Assembly (NCBI RefSeq): GCF_003336245.1
Contig: NZ_QPHM01000001.1
Location: forward strand, 2,236,113 to 2,300,112
Direction of reading: 5' to 3'
DNA length: 64,000 nucleotides
From: Haloplanus salinus
GTDB taxonomy: Archaea; Halobacteriota; Halobacteria; Halobacteriales; Haloferacaceae
Part shown: piece after piece, positions 1-7,682 of the stretch
Numbering within the stretch: the first letter of the stretch is position 1
Layout of the letters: every line of letters begins with the position of its first letter
Notes under the pieces: model-generated
Database searches by the model: none
Told to the model about the DNA's origin: nothing
The model's input: the letters and a program-made list of their open reading frames with translations, nothing else
Translations under genes and position numbers: made by a program

Positions 1-1737
1 GGCGAAACTCGCGCGGTTCTCGGCGGGGAACCCGAGGCCGTAGGTTCGTTCGACGACTGGCCGGCCGTCGGCCGCCAGATCGTCCAGCCCCGTGACGGTT
101 CGGAACACCGAGAGCGGTTCGAGCGTCGCCGACATCAACACGCCGCCGCCGAAGTCGGCCAGACGGTCCGCGATGGCGTCGCCGGGGACGCAGTTGTGCA
201 GCGACAGCCGCGCGCTGTAGGCACGGCGCCACGAGTCGGCGGGTTCGGCCTCGTTCCACGTCCGCGAGAGATCGACCGACCGGAAGTAGCGGCCGTGGTC
301 CGCGCGGTACCACGCGCCCAGCACCCGGCCGACCGTGGGGGCGGCCCGCTCGCGGTCCTCCTCTTCCAGTTCGTTCAACACCCGCTCGACGACGGCGCCC
401 ACCGTCTCGGCGCGCACCCACACGTCGTCGCCGTACTCCCCCTCGGCCCACTCCGTCAGCCGGTCCGGCTCCGGCGTCTCCGGGTCGCGGAGGGGGATCT
501 CCTCGTCCGGCAGGTCGTCCATCGCCGTCCGCCACGCCGGCCGCTCCCGGTCGAGGTGGGCGCGCACCTCCCGGTCGAGTTCCTCGCGCAAGTCCCGAAC
601 GAACGCCCGGGTCTGCTTCAGTTCCGCGAGCGTCACGTCAGACTCCTGTAGTTCGCCGCGCACGAGGGCGCCGTCCCCCGCCCCCGTTCCGGTGGCACGT
701 CGCTCCGCGTCGCCGCCGGCTTCGCCGGCTGCCCGAGGCGTCTCCGACGCCTCGCTGTCGAACTCGACCGGCTGGATCGCTCGCGTCAGCTCCGACTCCG
801 CGTCTCGCAGGGTAGCGTCGGCCACCCCGTCGCTCACCAGGTCGCGTACCCGCGGTTCGAGCATGTGCGCCTCGTCGCAGACCACGAACGTCGACTCGTC
901 GAGGAGGGCGCCGGTAAAGGAGTCGACCGTCCGCGGGTCGAACGCGTGGTAGTAGTTGCCGATCACGACTTCGACGTGCGGGAGCAGCGCCCCGAGCATC
1001 GAGTGCGGACAGGTGCCGTGGCCCGCCGCGAGGCCCACGAGGTCCGCGGTGTCGAGGAGGCCGGCGTCTTCGAAGTCGAAGGGGACGGCCTCGACGGGGT
1101 CGCCCTCCTCGGGCAGGTCGTCGAGATACTGCGCGTAGAAGGGGCAGTATTCGGTGTCGCCGTGTTCGGCCGTGTCGGGGGGATAGGGCGTCGGCTCCCC
1201 CGCCGTTTCGAGATAGTCCGGCGTCGCCGACGCGGCGTCTCCCGAGTCTAGGAGGCCGGTCTGTGCCCGCCGTGCCTCCGACGCCAGCGTCGCCGCCGAC
1301 GCCGGCCCTTCGCTCCCGGTCAGGTTGCGCGTCCGCTCGCGGAGTCCCTCACAGCGGTCGTAGACGGTCGACTCGTCGACCCGCCCCACCCGTTCCCGGC
1401 TGTACGGACATACGTCGGCCTTGCCGACGAGCGTCAGCGCCGAGACGGGTCGCCACCCCTCGGGCAGGTCGTCGTTGATCGTGCGCACGTCCGCTTCGAA
1501 CTGTCGGAGCTGTTGTTTGACGCTCGTGAGCACGACCACCCGCTCGAAGTCGGAGTCGGGGTCGCGCACGCGGTCGATGCCCGCGGTCAGCGCGAGCATC
1601 GTCTTGCCGGTGCCGCAGGCGCCCTCGATCACCGCGAACCCGCCCCGCTCGGCCGTCTCGACCGCCGTCTCGATACCGTCGGCCTGTTCGGGGTACGGTT
1701 CGTCGTGGCCGAACACCGTCCGCCACGTCTCACCCAT
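1..1737 (-). CDS. XPD/DinG-family ATP-dependent DNA helicase (3' end outside window)
   Basis: The frame is open from the ATG at 1737 to the window edge, giving 579 codons with no stop. Near the N-terminus the protein reads VIEGACGTGKTMLAL, a Walker A motif, after a Q-motif-like YPEQADGI. Near the window edge it has GGVLMSATLEPLSVF, the VLxSATL motif of superfamily 2 XPD/Rad3-type helicases. Cysteines as in DVCPYSRERV may belong to the Fe-S cluster domain typical of XPD; I did not check all four. The C-terminal helicase domain 2 lies outside the window. Such enzymes unwind DNA 5'-3' in repair. A TATA box lies 31 bases upstream, so the transcript is probably leaderless and monocistronic. The family call is firm, the exact orthologue is not. 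Confidence 0.9.
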   Translation of the reverse strand, partial: MGETWRTVFGHDEPYPEQADGIETAVETAERGGFAVIEGACGTGKTMLALTAGIDRVRDPDSDFERVVVLTSVKQQLRQFEADVRTINDDLPEGWRPVSALTLVGKADVCPYSRERVGRVDESTVYDRCEGLRERTRNLTGSEGPASAATLASEARRAQTGLLDSGDAASATPDYLETAGEPTPYPPDTAEHGDTEYCPFYAQYLDDLPEEGDPVEAVPFDFEDAGLLDTADLVGLAAGHGTCPHSMLGALLPHVEVVIGNYYHAFDPRTVDSFTGALLDESTFVVCDEAHMLEPRVRDLVSDGVADATLRDAESELTRAIQPVEFDSEASETPRAAGEAGGDAERRATGTGAGDGALVRGELQESDVTLAELKQTRAFVRDLREELDREVRAHLDRERPAWRTAMDDLPDEEIPLRDPETPEPDRLTEWAEGEYGDDVWVRAETVGAVVERVLNELEEEDRERAAPTVGRVLGAWYRADHGRYFRSVDLSRTWNEAEPADSWRRAYSARLSLHNCVPGDAIADRLADFGGGVLMSATLEPLSVFRTVTGLDDLAADGRPVVERTYGLGFPAENRASFA

Positions 1738-1762
1738 CACCCGGAGGCTGGCGGCGTCCTCG

Positions 1763-1773
1763 GATAAAAAGCT
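1763..1773 (-). promoter_or_regulatory. TATA box of the helicase gene
   Basis: On the minus strand this reads GCTTTTTATC, centred about 31 bases before the helicase ATG. That is the usual archaeal TATA spacing for a leaderless transcript. Confidence 0.6.
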
Positions 1774-1821
1774 CGGCTCACACGGATCCGCGTCACGGGT
1801 CCCCACTCACGCTACACCGTC

Positions 1822-2202
1822 TCACAGCAGGCTGCCGCCGAGAACGATCACGCTGAGATTGTTGGCGAAGACGCCGAGGCCGACGGCGACGAGGACGCCC
1901 AGCCACACCTCGATGGCGAGCGCGAAATACTGGTTCGCGGGCGACGGCATCCGCCGCAAGCGCTCGACGAGCAGTCGGAAACAGCCGGTGACGAGCACCA
2001 CGACGGCGAGATGAGCGCCGATCACGACCAGGACGCTCCGACCCAACAGCCATCGCATCAGCGGGTTGCTCTCGGCGCCGGTCCCGACGAGACGGGCGGC
2101 CGCGAGCGTCGTCAACAGGTCGACGGCGAGGAGGAGAAAGAGCGCGACGGCGATCCAGTCCCAATACTCCTCGATGCGCGACTCCGCGATTCGCGTCGTC
2201 AC
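1822..2202 (-). CDS. Small conserved membrane protein
   Basis: 126 residues with a GTG start 3 bases after the stop of the subtilase-like gene. There are three or four hydrophobic segments: about residues 15-37 (WDWIAVALFLLLAVDLLTTL), 54-75 and 92-122. The motif LLTTLAAARLVGTGAESNPLMRWLL, with a conserved ESNP, resembles the DUF5658-type small membrane proteins common in haloarchaea. That assignment is from memory of the pattern. It is last in the ArsR-like regulator, subtilase, membrane protein operon. Function unknown. Confidence 0.75.
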   Translation of the reverse strand: MTTRIAESRIEEYWDWIAVALFLLLAVDLLTTLAAARLVGTGAESNPLMRWLLGRSVLVVIGAHLAVVVLVTGCFRLLVERLRRMPSPANQYFALAIEVWLGVLVAVGLGVFANNLSVIVLGGSLL

Positions 2203-2205
2203 TGG

Positions 2206-3837
2206 CTACCGCTCCCGATCACGGCGGTCGCTCCGCCCGCCCGTCCGGTCGGCGGCCTCCGAGTCGCGTTCCTGTCCGTCACGCTCGGCGGTTCGGTCCG
2301 CATCCTCATCGCCGTTTCGTTCGTCCGCGTTTCGGTCGCCGTCGGCGCGCTCCCCCTCACCCGCCGGTCGGGTGACGTTGCGCGCGGAGCGATCGACCGA
2401 ATCCGTGCCGTCGGTCGCCGCGTCCCCCGTCGCGTCGGTCGCCCGCCGGTCACTACCCTCGGGACGAGCGGTCACATCGGTCAACGTCGCCGTGCCGTCC
2501 GTCGAGATGGTCGGGCCGGCCGACCCCCCGTCGGAGCCGCTGCCGACGGCCGTCGGCGCGGTGCCTCCGGCCGTCGCGGCCTCGACGGCGGCCAGCGCGT
2601 CGACCGTCTCGCCCTCGCCCGCAGCGGTGCGCTCGAGGATGGACTCGACGCGTGCGGGCGAGGGGTCGCCGCCGGCGGCCGTCACCAGCGCCGCAGTACC
2701 GGCGACGTACGGCGCGGCGGCGGACGTGCCCTCGAGGTCCGGGTCGGCGCGCGTCCGGGCGTCGCCGGGGGCGGTCAGATCCACCGCCCCCGTCGCCGGG
2801 AGCGAACTGTAGTCGCGGCGCTCGCCGTCCGCCGCGGCGCCGACGGCGACCACGCGGTCGCTCGTCGCGGGGGCGAGCATACTCCCCCGGGCGGTCGTGT
2901 GCTCGAGTTCGTGGCGGGCGGCGAACACCTGCACGCGGTCGGCATCGGCGACGCCGTCGTCGGCGTGGACGGCGACGTAGTACCGTCCGGCTGGCACCGC
3001 CACGTCGATCCCTTCGATGGTGGGTCCGGGCCCCGTCCCGTCGGCGACGGACTTCGCGACGACCGGGTCGTCGCCGTTCGGGAGACGGCGGTAGAGATAC
3101 AGGTCGTAGTCGGCGGCGGAGCGCCAGCGCAGGCGGACGGTCACTCGCCCCCGAAGCCGCTGACCGTCCGCGAGGGCGTTCGCCGCGTCACCGTCGGCGA
3201 AGGCGACCCAGCCGTCGTCGGTTCCCGGGCCGGCCCAGTGGCGGTTCGCGTAGTTGCCGGCGGAGGTGACGAAGACGACGCCGCGGTCGCTCGCCCGCTC
3301 GGCGGCGGCGGTGATCCGTCGCTCGTCGGCCGCGACGCTCGGGAAGTAGCTCCCGGAGTCGACGATGACGTCGACGCCACGGTCAGTCAGCCACTCGACG
3401 GCCGCCGCGTACTCCGCGGGCGTAGGCGTCCGACCGACGCCGGCGAGATACAGGTTCGCGTCCGGCGCCATCTCGGACACCACTTCGGCGACGGCGGTGT
3501 CGTGGGCGGCCGAACGCGGGGCGTCACTGGCCCGTCGCCAGCCCGCGGTGTGGGGGGCGAGCACCCCGTCCGTCTCGAACCCCCGTCCGATGACGCCGAC
3601 GGCGACGCCGGCGCCCGTATGGCCGCGTTCGTGGACGGTGCCGGTCCGGACCGCCAGGAGCGAGTCGGCGGTGGCGCCGGCGCCCGACGGGTAGCGCTCG
3701 ACCGCGGCGCCGACGGTGGGTCCCACGTCGCCGACGGCCCGGGGTCGGTCGGTCGGCGCGGCCCCCGCCAGCGCGGGGTGGACGGCCGCGAGAACGACGA
3801 CGACGGTCAGGAGGGCGACGCGGAATCGGGGTGGCAT
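2206..3837 (-). CDS. Secreted subtilase-like (S8) protein with a missing catalytic Asp
   Basis: 543 residues beginning with a signal peptide (MPPRFRVALLTVVVVLAAVH..ALAGA). Subtilisin landmarks are visible: His112 in AHDTAVAEVV, oxyanion Asn195 in VTSAGNYAN, and nucleophile Ser372 in GTSAAAPYVAG. The first motif reads VGVIGRGFET at residues 80-89 where active enzymes have VxVxDTG, so the catalytic Asp is replaced by Gly84. About 75 residues resembling a pre-peptidase C-terminal or jelly-roll domain (230-305, with DYDLYLYR) sit between Asn and Ser. From about residue 430 on, the tail is Asp/Arg/Glu-rich and disordered. It lies between an ArsR-like regulator upstream and a membrane protein downstream. 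It may be an inactive or altered protease. Confidence 0.85.
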   Translation of the reverse strand: MPPRFRVALLTVVVVLAAVHPALAGAAPTDRPRAVGDVGPTVGAAVERYPSGAGATADSLLAVRTGTVHERGHTGAGVAVGVIGRGFETDGVLAPHTAGWRRASDAPRSAAHDTAVAEVVSEMAPDANLYLAGVGRTPTPAEYAAAVEWLTDRGVDVIVDSGSYFPSVAADERRITAAAERASDRGVVFVTSAGNYANRHWAGPGTDDGWVAFADGDAANALADGQRLRGRVTVRLRWRSAADYDLYLYRRLPNGDDPVVAKSVADGTGPGPTIEGIDVAVPAGRYYVAVHADDGVADADRVQVFAARHELEHTTARGSMLAPATSDRVVAVGAAADGERRDYSSLPATGAVDLTAPGDARTRADPDLEGTSAAAPYVAGTAALVTAAGGDPSPARVESILERTAAGEGETVDALAAVEAATAGGTAPTAVGSGSDGGSAGPTISTDGTATLTDVTARPEGSDRRATDATGDAATDGTDSVDRSARNVTRPAGEGERADGDRNADERNGDEDADRTAERDGQERDSEAADRTGGRSDRRDRER

Positions 3838-3843
3838 AACGGG

Positions 3844-4449
3844 CTAGGCGGTGTACTGGTTCCAGGCAACGAGGAGGGTGACGACGAGGAGGCCGCCGGC
3901 GAGGAAGGCGACGCCGGGGGAGACGAGACCGAGGAGAGGACCGGCCGCGCTCCCGACGCCGTCGCCGACGCGGGGCGCCGTTCCCGGGCCGCCGAGGTCG
4001 ACGACGCCGCTGCCGAACGCCCGCTGGACGGCGACCGCGCCGACCGCGAGGACGGCGAGGACGCCAACCAGCCGGTCCAGCGAGTCTAGGAACCGCTCTT
4101 TCTCCGCCTCGGAGCCGACGACGACCAGCGAGTCCTGACTCGGCGCGTACACTTTCATCTCGCGACCCTTCACGGAGTAGCGCGTCCCGGCGACTTCGAC
4201 GAGGCCGGCCTCCTGTAAGTTCCCGAGGTGGTGGCGTACGTTCTGGAGGGAGGTCGACACCGAGTCGGCGAGTTCCGACGCGGTCGCGGGGCGTTCTTCC
4301 AGCGCGGCCAAGATGGACCGGGCCGTCTCGGAGGAGACCGACCCGATGAGGCGTTCCGCATCGTCGTCGGTCAGGGACAGGACGCGGAGTTCGCCGTCAC
4401 CCTCGGGCGTCACGTCCTGCTCTAGATGGGAGGGTAAGAGCCCTGACAT
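3844..4449 (-). CDS. ArsR-like winged-helix regulator with C-terminal membrane segments
   Basis: I chose the ATG at 4449 (MSGLLPSHLEQDV); a GTG two codons upstream is possible. Residues about 30-100 form an ArsR/HTH_20-type winged helix (SETARSILAALEERPATASELADSVSTSLQNVRHHLGNLQEAGLVEVAGTRY). The C-terminal half has two hydrophobic segments (LVGVLAVLAVGAVAV and GVAFLAGGLLVVTLLVAW), so the regulator is probably membrane-anchored. It is first in an operon with the subtilase-like gene 6 bases downstream, which suggests it regulates or senses for that secreted protein. Confidence 0.85.
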   Translation of the reverse strand: MSGLLPSHLEQDVTPEGDGELRVLSLTDDDAERLIGSVSSETARSILAALEERPATASELADSVSTSLQNVRHHLGNLQEAGLVEVAGTRYSVKGREMKVYAPSQDSLVVVGSEAEKERFLDSLDRLVGVLAVLAVGAVAVQRAFGSGVVDLGGPGTAPRVGDGVGSAAGPLLGLVSPGVAFLAGGLLVVTLLVAWNQYTA

Positions 4450-4471
4450 CAGCACGTGGATTACGAACCCA

Positions 4472-4482
4472 GATAAAAAACC
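4472..4482 (-). promoter_or_regulatory. TATA box of the ArsR-subtilase operon
   Basis: GGGTTTTTTATCT on the minus strand, about 28 bases before the ATG at 4449. This fits a leaderless transcript and supports that start over the upstream GTG. Confidence 0.6.
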
Positions 4483-4520
4483 CTTCGCCCCAATCTCGTT
4501 CAGTAACGGATGTGATACGT

Positions 4521-5684
4521 TCAGGCGGCGTCGGTCGTCGGGAAGCGACCACCCAGATACAGGCCGGCGAGCATCCCGACGAGCGCGAGAAGCCCCGTGG
4601 CGAACCCGAGAAAGACGGCGTCGAAGGCGAACCGCTCGCCGAGGACGCCGACGGCGCCGCTGCCGGTGGCTTGGACCAGAAGCGCGAGCCCACCGTACAC
4701 CGCGTAGGCACTCCCGCGGTTGTCGGGGACCGCGCCGAGGACGTACGCGTCAAGGGCGGGAAAGAGGCTGTGGGCCGCGAGTCCGAGCGCGACGCTCACG
4801 GCCACGAGCGCGGGCAGCGACTCCGCGACGGTTAGCGCCGCGACGCCGGCGGCCACGCCCGCGCCGAGGCCGAGGATGTAGGGGACGCGTGGCAGGCGGT
4901 CGGCGAGGCGGCCGCCCACCCAGAAGGCCGGGAGGCCGGCGGCGAAGGCGACGGTCAGGAGCGTCCCCGCCCGCCCCGCCGCCAGCCCCTTGCTCGCCAC
5001 GAGGTAGGTGACGTAGAAGTTGAAGACGCCCTGCCAGACGAAGCCGGCGCCGCCGATCATCACGACGGCGGCGAGGATGATCCGCCAGTGGGCGAGCGCC
5101 GCCCGGAAATCGCGGTCCGCGCCGCGGGGCACGCCGCCCGTCCGCCGCCGGGCGACGCCGACGAGCGCGAGCGTCAGGACCCCGCCGAGCCCCGCGAGCA
5201 GCCAGAAGACGGCGCGCCACGACGCGGCGGCGACGAGGGCGACGGTCAGCGTCGGCGCGACGACGGCTGCCGCCTGCGCCGCCGTTCCGTGAACCCCGAC
5301 CGCCCGTCCCACCGCGTCGGGGTAGAGGTCGCCGATGAGCGGGACGGCGGCGGCGTAGTACGCACCCGAAGCGACGCCGAGGGCGAAAGCGCCCACCTGC
5401 AACAGCGGAAGCGACGTGGCGACGGCGGTCAGCGTCGCGCCCGCGGTCAGCAACGCCCCCGCAGCCATCACGATCCGCCCTCGCGGGACGCGCGTGACGA
5501 GATAGCCCACGGGGATGCGTGGGACGGCGGTTCCGACCCAGACGAGCGTCGTCACCAGTCCCAGCCCGGCCGTCCCCACCTCGAAGGAGGTGCGGAACGT
5601 CTCCAACAGGGGGGCGAAGGCCACGCGGCCGAAGTTGGCACAGAACACGAGGCCACAGAGGGAGGTGAAGAGCCGGCGGGTCAC
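4521..5684 (-). CDS. MFS transporter
   Basis: 387 residues with a GTG start at 5684. Twelve hydrophobic segments are spread over the whole length. The MFS loop signature between helices 2 and 3 is seen as IPVGYLVTRVPRGRIVMAAGALLTAG. The length is normal for a 12-helix major facilitator permease of the plasma membrane. The substrate cannot be told from sequence. It is divergent from the NAD(P)HX repair gene. Confidence 0.88.
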   Translation of the reverse strand: MTRRLFTSLCGLVFCANFGRVAFAPLLETFRTSFEVGTAGLGLVTTLVWVGTAVPRIPVGYLVTRVPRGRIVMAAGALLTAGATLTAVATSLPLLQVGAFALGVASGAYYAAAVPLIGDLYPDAVGRAVGVHGTAAQAAAVVAPTLTVALVAAASWRAVFWLLAGLGGVLTLALVGVARRRTGGVPRGADRDFRAALAHWRIILAAVVMIGGAGFVWQGVFNFYVTYLVASKGLAAGRAGTLLTVAFAAGLPAFWVGGRLADRLPRVPYILGLGAGVAAGVAALTVAESLPALVAVSVALGLAAHSLFPALDAYVLGAVPDNRGSAYAVYGGLALLVQATGSGAVGVLGERFAFDAVFLGFATGLLALVGMLAGLYLGGRFPTTDAA

Positions 5685-5736
5685 GTGATCGGGGTTCGGC
5701 GGCCGGTGACAGAAGGGTTGCGTTCGCGCCGCGGCG

Positions 5737-5748
5737 AATAGTATAACG
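5737..5748 (+). promoter_or_regulatory. TATA box of the nnrDE-moaC operon
   Basis: AATAGTATAACG lies about 28 bases before the ATG at 5771, the expected place for a leaderless haloarchaeal transcript. Confidence 0.55.
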
Positions 5749-5770
5749 GCCGTCGGGGCAACGTTCGGGT

Positions 5771-7204
5771 ATGATCACGGCCGAACGCATGGCCGCGGTG
5801 GACGAGAACGCGACCGCCCTCGGCGTCCCGCGCAAGCAGTTGATGGAGTCGGGCGGCAACGCCGCCGCCCGGACGGTCCGCGACGTGGCGGCCCCCGACG
5901 ACTCGGTCGCCCTCGTCTGCGGCCGCGGCAACAACGGTGGCGACGCCTTCGTCGCCGCGCGCTTCCTCGACGACTACGACGCGACGGTCCACCTGCTGGG
6001 GCGCCCCGAGACCATCACGACGGACATCGCCCGCGAGAACTGGGCCGCGCTGGAGCGGGGGGAGTACGACACCCGCGTCGTTCGCGACTCCCGAAACCTC
6101 GACCTCGGCGACCCCGACGTGGCCGTCGACGCGATGCTCGGGACGGGCGTGACGGGCGCGCTCCGCGAACCGGAGCGGTCGGCCGCGGCCGCGATCAACG
6201 AGTCGGATGCGACGGTCGTCGCCGTCGACGTTCCCTCGGGCGTCGACGCCGACACGGGCGAGGCCGCGGGCGTCGCCGTCGACGCCGATCACGTCGTCAC
6301 CTTCCACGACGCCAAACCGGGACTCGACGACTGGGACGTGACCGTCGCCGACATCGGCATCCCCGAGGCGGCGGAACTGTTCGCCGGCCCGGGCGACCGG
6401 CGCGTCCTCACCCGCCCCGGTGACGCCCACAAAGGCGACTTCGGCGAGGTGCTGGTGGTCGGCGGCGGGCCGTACACGGGCGCGCCCGCCCTCGCCGCAC
6501 AGGCGGCGATGCGCGCCGGCGCCGACCTGGTTCGCGTCGCTTGCCCCCGCGCCGTCGCCCGCGAAGTACAGGGGTTCGAGGCGGGGCTGATCTGCCGCCC
6601 GTTCGACGGGGACCGCCTCACACCCGAGGACCTCGACCACGTCCGCGCGCTCGCGGCCGCCCACGACGCCGTCGTCTTCGGGCCGGGGCTCGGAACCCAC
6701 GAGGCGACCCTCGCCGCCGTCCGCGAGTTCCTCGCCGACTACGACGGGCGGGCGGTGATCGACGCCGACGCCCTGCAGGTCGTCCCCGAGGTGGACACCG
6801 ACGCGACGCTGCTGTGTACGCCTCACCAGGGCGAGCTGCGAGGGATGGGTGGCCCGAGCGCCGACGACTGGCGCGACCGACTCGACGCGGTGACCGACTT
6901 CGCGGCCGACATCGGTCACACGCTCCTCGTCAAGGGCGCCTACGACGTGATCTCCGACGGCACCGCGTCGCGGGCGAACCGGACCGGAAACCCGGGGATG
7001 ACCGTCGGCGGCACCGGCGACGTGCTCGCGGGGATGGCGGGAGCGCTCCTCTCGACGCAGGAACCGGCCGACGCGGCGACGCTCGCCGCCTACGCCAACG
7101 GCCTCGCGGGGGATCGCATCGTCGACAGACAGGGGTACGGCTTGTTGGCGAGCGATCTGTTGCCCGAACTGCCGCGGGCCCTGTGGGGTGGTCGCGATGA
7201 GTGA
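5771..7204 (+). CDS. nnr: Bifunctional NAD(P)H-hydrate epimerase / ADP-dependent dehydratase
   Basis: 477 residues, the usual length of the fused enzyme that repairs hydrated NADH and NADPH. The N-terminal YjeF_N epimerase domain (1-210) begins MITAERMAAVDENA and holds CGRGNNGGDAFVAAR and VDVPSGVDADTG. The C-terminal ribokinase-like dehydratase domain (215-477) holds HKGDFGEVLVVGGGPYTGAPALA and the glycine-rich NPGMTVGGTGDVLAGMAGALL with the catalytic-type Asp. It overlaps moaC by 8 bases, so the two are co-transcribed. Confidence 0.95.
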   Translation: MITAERMAAVDENATALGVPRKQLMESGGNAAARTVRDVAAPDDSVALVCGRGNNGGDAFVAARFLDDYDATVHLLGRPETITTDIARENWAALERGEYDTRVVRDSRNLDLGDPDVAVDAMLGTGVTGALREPERSAAAAINESDATVVAVDVPSGVDADTGEAAGVAVDADHVVTFHDAKPGLDDWDVTVADIGIPEAAELFAGPGDRRVLTRPGDAHKGDFGEVLVVGGGPYTGAPALAAQAAMRAGADLVRVACPRAVAREVQGFEAGLICRPFDGDRLTPEDLDHVRALAAAHDAVVFGPGLGTHEATLAAVREFLADYDGRAVIDADALQVVPEVDTDATLLCTPHQGELRGMGGPSADDWRDRLDAVTDFAADIGHTLLVKGAYDVISDGTASRANRTGNPGMTVGGTGDVLAGMAGALLSTQEPADAATLAAYANGLAGDRIVDRQGYGLLASDLLPELPRALWGGRDE

Positions 7205-7682
7205 CGAAGCCGACGACCTGACCCACACCGACGAGTCCGGGAACGTCCAGATGGTCGACGTTGGCGACAAGCCGGACACGGCGCGTCGGGCGGTCGCCCG
7301 CGGCGAGATTCGCCTCCAGTCCTCCACTATCGCGGCCATCCAGGACGACGAGATCGGGAAAGGTGACGTGCTGGCGACGGCGCGTGTCGGGGCCGTGCAG
7401 GCGGTGAAACACACGTGGGAGACCATCCCCATGTGCCACCAGATTCCGATCACGAACGTCGAGACGGCGTTCGACGTGGGCGACGATCGGGTCACGCTCA
7501 CCGTCGCCGTCGAGACGACGGGCAAGACGGGCTGTGAGATGGAGGCGCTGGAGGGCGTGACCACGGGGTTGAACGTCGTCTGGGATATGGTGAAAGCGGC
7601 CGAGAAAGACGACGACGGCGAGTATCCGGACACTGCGATCCGGGACGTGCGCGTACTCGAGAAGACGAAGCGAGAACTCTAG
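7197..7682 (+). CDS. moaC: Cyclic pyranopterin monophosphate synthase MoaC
   Basis: 161 residues from the ATG at 7197, the first start that follows MoaC length. MoaC converts the MoaA product to cyclic pyranopterin monophosphate in molybdenum-cofactor synthesis. Family hallmarks are MVDVGDKPDTARRAVARGEI near the N-terminus, IPMCHQIPI in the middle, and TGCEMEALEGVTTGLNVVWDMVKA with the conserved EMEAL toward the C-terminus. The start lies inside the last codons of the NAD(P)HX repair gene. Confidence 0.96.
   Translation: MSDEADDLTHTDESGNVQMVDVGDKPDTARRAVARGEIRLQSSTIAAIQDDEIGKGDVLATARVGAVQAVKHTWETIPMCHQIPITNVETAFDVGDDRVTLTVAVETTGKTGCEMEALEGVTTGLNVVWDMVKAAEKDDDGEYPDTAIRDVRVLEKTKREL

Noticed and set aside
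2011-4089. 692-codon open frame on the plus strand
   Set aside because: It is antisense to the subtilase and ArsR-like genes and has Arg/Gly-rich frame-shadow composition typical of GC-rich DNA; the minus-strand genes have clear motifs.
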